Shown here: positions 62,823 through 64,000 of the stretch, one piece after another | Layout of the letters: each line of letters begins with the position of its first letter | Numbering within the stretch: position 1 is the first letter of the stretch | NCBI RefSeq assembly: GCF_000376565.1 | Contig: NZ_BARG01000030.1 | Location: 124,001 to 188,000 of the forward strand | Source: Streptomyces hokutonensis | GTDB lineage: Bacteria > Actinomycetota > Actinomycetes > Streptomycetales > Streptomycetaceae | Direction of reading: 5' to 3' | DNA: 64,000 nt | Program-made: the position numbers and the translations under genes | The notes under the pieces: model-generated | The model's database searches: none | Told to the model about the DNA's origin: nothing | The model's input: only the letters and a program-made list of their open reading frames with translations

Positions 62823-64000
62823 TTACCGCAGCGTATGCCGGTAGCCCTCGAGTCGGTTGATCAGGATCTCCCCGTCGGGGGTCAGGACGTGAGGCTCGTG
62901 CACTCCCATGTCGGCCAGGAGGTCGGAGACGAGTGCGCAGGCCACGACAACGGCCTCTCGCTGGTCGGTGACAATGGCGGAGAGATCGCCAGTGGTCTGC
63001 GCAGGAGCTGCTGGGAGCGGCGTCGCAGGGCCGTGGTGGAAGGTGTGCTCCGACGCGATCAGGTGCACGGGCTTGTCTCTGTTGTCGAAGCGGTGGAGTG
63101 CGGCGGACAGCATCAGGTCGCCGGCCGATCCGGTCTCCGCCGCCCAGGCTGCGGCAGCCTGTACCAGGGCCACGACGTCGAGTTCGAGTCCGCGCTGGAA
63201 CAGCCGCTTGGGGCCGTCGTCGTTGGTGTGGTCGCTCTGGAGGTTGATGGGCACCGCCGCGTAGAAGCTGCCGTCCTGGTGGAGTTGGCCGGTCGGTACG
63301 CCCTCGAAGCGGACCTGGCGGCGGCCAACCAGCACGGGGCGGGCCGGTTGCACGTTGGTGGTCACACCTTCGCCGGCGAGCTTGACGAAGCGGTCGAACG
63401 CCGCGTCCCGATCCACTCGTGTGGTCACGGGATAGGCGCCGCGGACGGCCGGAACGGCGGCCATGCTGACCCAGCCCGGGTAGTAGGTCACCTTGGGGCT
63501 GCCGCCGTGGGCCGTGCTGGTCAAGTAGCCCGAGAGGTAGCCGAAGCCCGCGTCAGTGACCTGGTGGAGACGGTCGATGTCGTCGGAGGCGGCCTGGAAG
63601 CGGTCACGGTAGCGCTGGGCGATCTCGGACTCGGCAAGGGTGCGGGTCGTGGTGCCGTGCCGGACGTAGACACGGAAGTGGTAGTCGTTGCCTGGGGCTG
63701 CGACCGCGTGCGGGGCCTGGGTGCTCGCGGGCACGGTGAGGACCCAGTAGATCTTGCCCACCTTGCTCTCGGACTTCAGCGGTCGTACGCCGACGTTGGG
63801 TACGACGGGCTGGATCCAGTTCGCGAGCACGGAGCGGATCCATTCCTCGCCGTGGCCTTGGACCGGGTCGAAGGGGGCCAAGTCGTGGGCGTGGTCCTGA
63901 TTGCCGTCGTCGACGCCGATGACGACCATGCCGCCGGCGGTGTTGGCCATGGCGGACACGTCCTTGGCGAGTTCCTTCTTGCCCGCGTCGGTGCCCTTAT
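62823..64000 (-). CDS. AlbA_2/Schlafen-type putative DNA-binding protein (partial, 5' end beyond the right edge)
   Basis: About 391 codons are present; the start lies outside the window. The N-terminal part visible is KELAKDVSAMANTAGGMVVI followed by GVDDG, the signature of the AlbA_2 (Slfn AAA_4) domain, in which the NTxGGxxxIGVxD motif binds nucleic acid or nucleotide. A longer beta-rich middle (YHFRVYVRHGTTTRTLAESEIA) and a C-terminal unknown part follow. Streptomyces carry many such proteins, often in mobile or defence regions, but their function is little known. It is convergent with the second tniQ. Confidence 0.75.
   Translation of the reverse strand, partial: KGTDAGKKELAKDVSAMANTAGGMVVIGVDDGNQDHAHDLAPFDPVQGHGEEWIRSVLANWIQPVVPNVGVRPLKSESKVGKIYWVLTVPASTQAPHAVAAPGNDYHFRVYVRHGTTTRTLAESEIAQRYRDRFQAASDDIDRLHQVTDAGFGYLSGYLTSTAHGGSPKVTYYPGWVSMAAVPAVRGAYPVTTRVDRDAAFDRFVKLAGEGVTTNVQPARPVLVGRRQVRFEGVPTGQLHQDGSFYAAVPINLQSDHTNDDGPKRLFQRGLELDVVALVQAAAAWAAETGSAGDLMLSAALHRFDNRDKPVHLIASEHTFHHGPATPLPAAPAQTTGDLSAIVTDQREAVVVACALVSDLLADMGVHEPHVLTPDGEILINRLEGYRHTLR

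Overview
The window is high-GC actinobacterial DNA, most likely from a Streptomyces. The evidence is GTG/TTG starts behind GGAG-type ribosome sites, a 347-residue LeuB, a PAS-GAF-PP2C-ATPase phosphatase, many TetR regulators, and rare TTA (bldA-type) codons in accessory genes. I saw no rRNA, tRNA or CRISPR array.

Bases 1-7041 hold a catabolic block: acyl-CoA-dehydrogenase-like flavoprotein (cut by the left edge), GMC oxidoreductase, HMG-CoA-lyase-like enzyme, VOC protein and a family III CoA-transferase on the minus strand, with a fumarylacetoacetate-hydrolase-family gene divergent. Bases 7842-16374 hold a Baeyer-Villiger type block: TetR, AraC/VirS-like regulator, FAD monooxygenase, beta-lactamase-fold esterase, acyl-CoA ligase, small ABM monooxygenase, zinc alcohol dehydrogenase and thioesterase. 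A large signalling phosphatase follows (16600-19026). Bases 19283-26933 are a leftward acyl-CoA catabolic operon: carboxylase beta and biotin alpha subunits, acyl-CoA dehydrogenase, two-subunit CoA-transferase and a translationally coupled P450.

Bases 27475-43674 hold XdhC, a TetR, a dienelactone hydrolase, a TrmB-like regulator, an NTF2-like protein, a fused indolepyruvate:ferredoxin-oxidoreductase-like enzyme, an LUD protein, a TAXI-type binding protein without signal peptide, a gentisate-dioxygenase-like bicupin, an MFS permease and an E1/transketolase-like enzyme. Two repeated operators tie this block to the first: GTAGT-N7-9-AACGACTAC (five sites, one at the start of the TrmB-like gene) and GCGGAC-N4-GTCCGC (four sites, two in front of the TetR gene). 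Both occur together in the 5574-6180 gap. The two blocks therefore look like one regulon for an aromatic or related acid, with ring cleavage and CoA-dependent steps. The substrate cannot be read from sequence.

Bases 43675-47138 are transposase debris around leuB. A TetR/DHA2 drug-efflux pair with three operator copies follows (47139-49501). Bases 50098-64000 are accessory: a DUF5710-HNH protein, a STAND NTPase, a Tn7-like transposition module (TnsA, TniA/TnsB, TniB/TnsC, TniQ, plus a second divergent TniQ) and an AlbA/Schlafen-type protein cut by the right edge.
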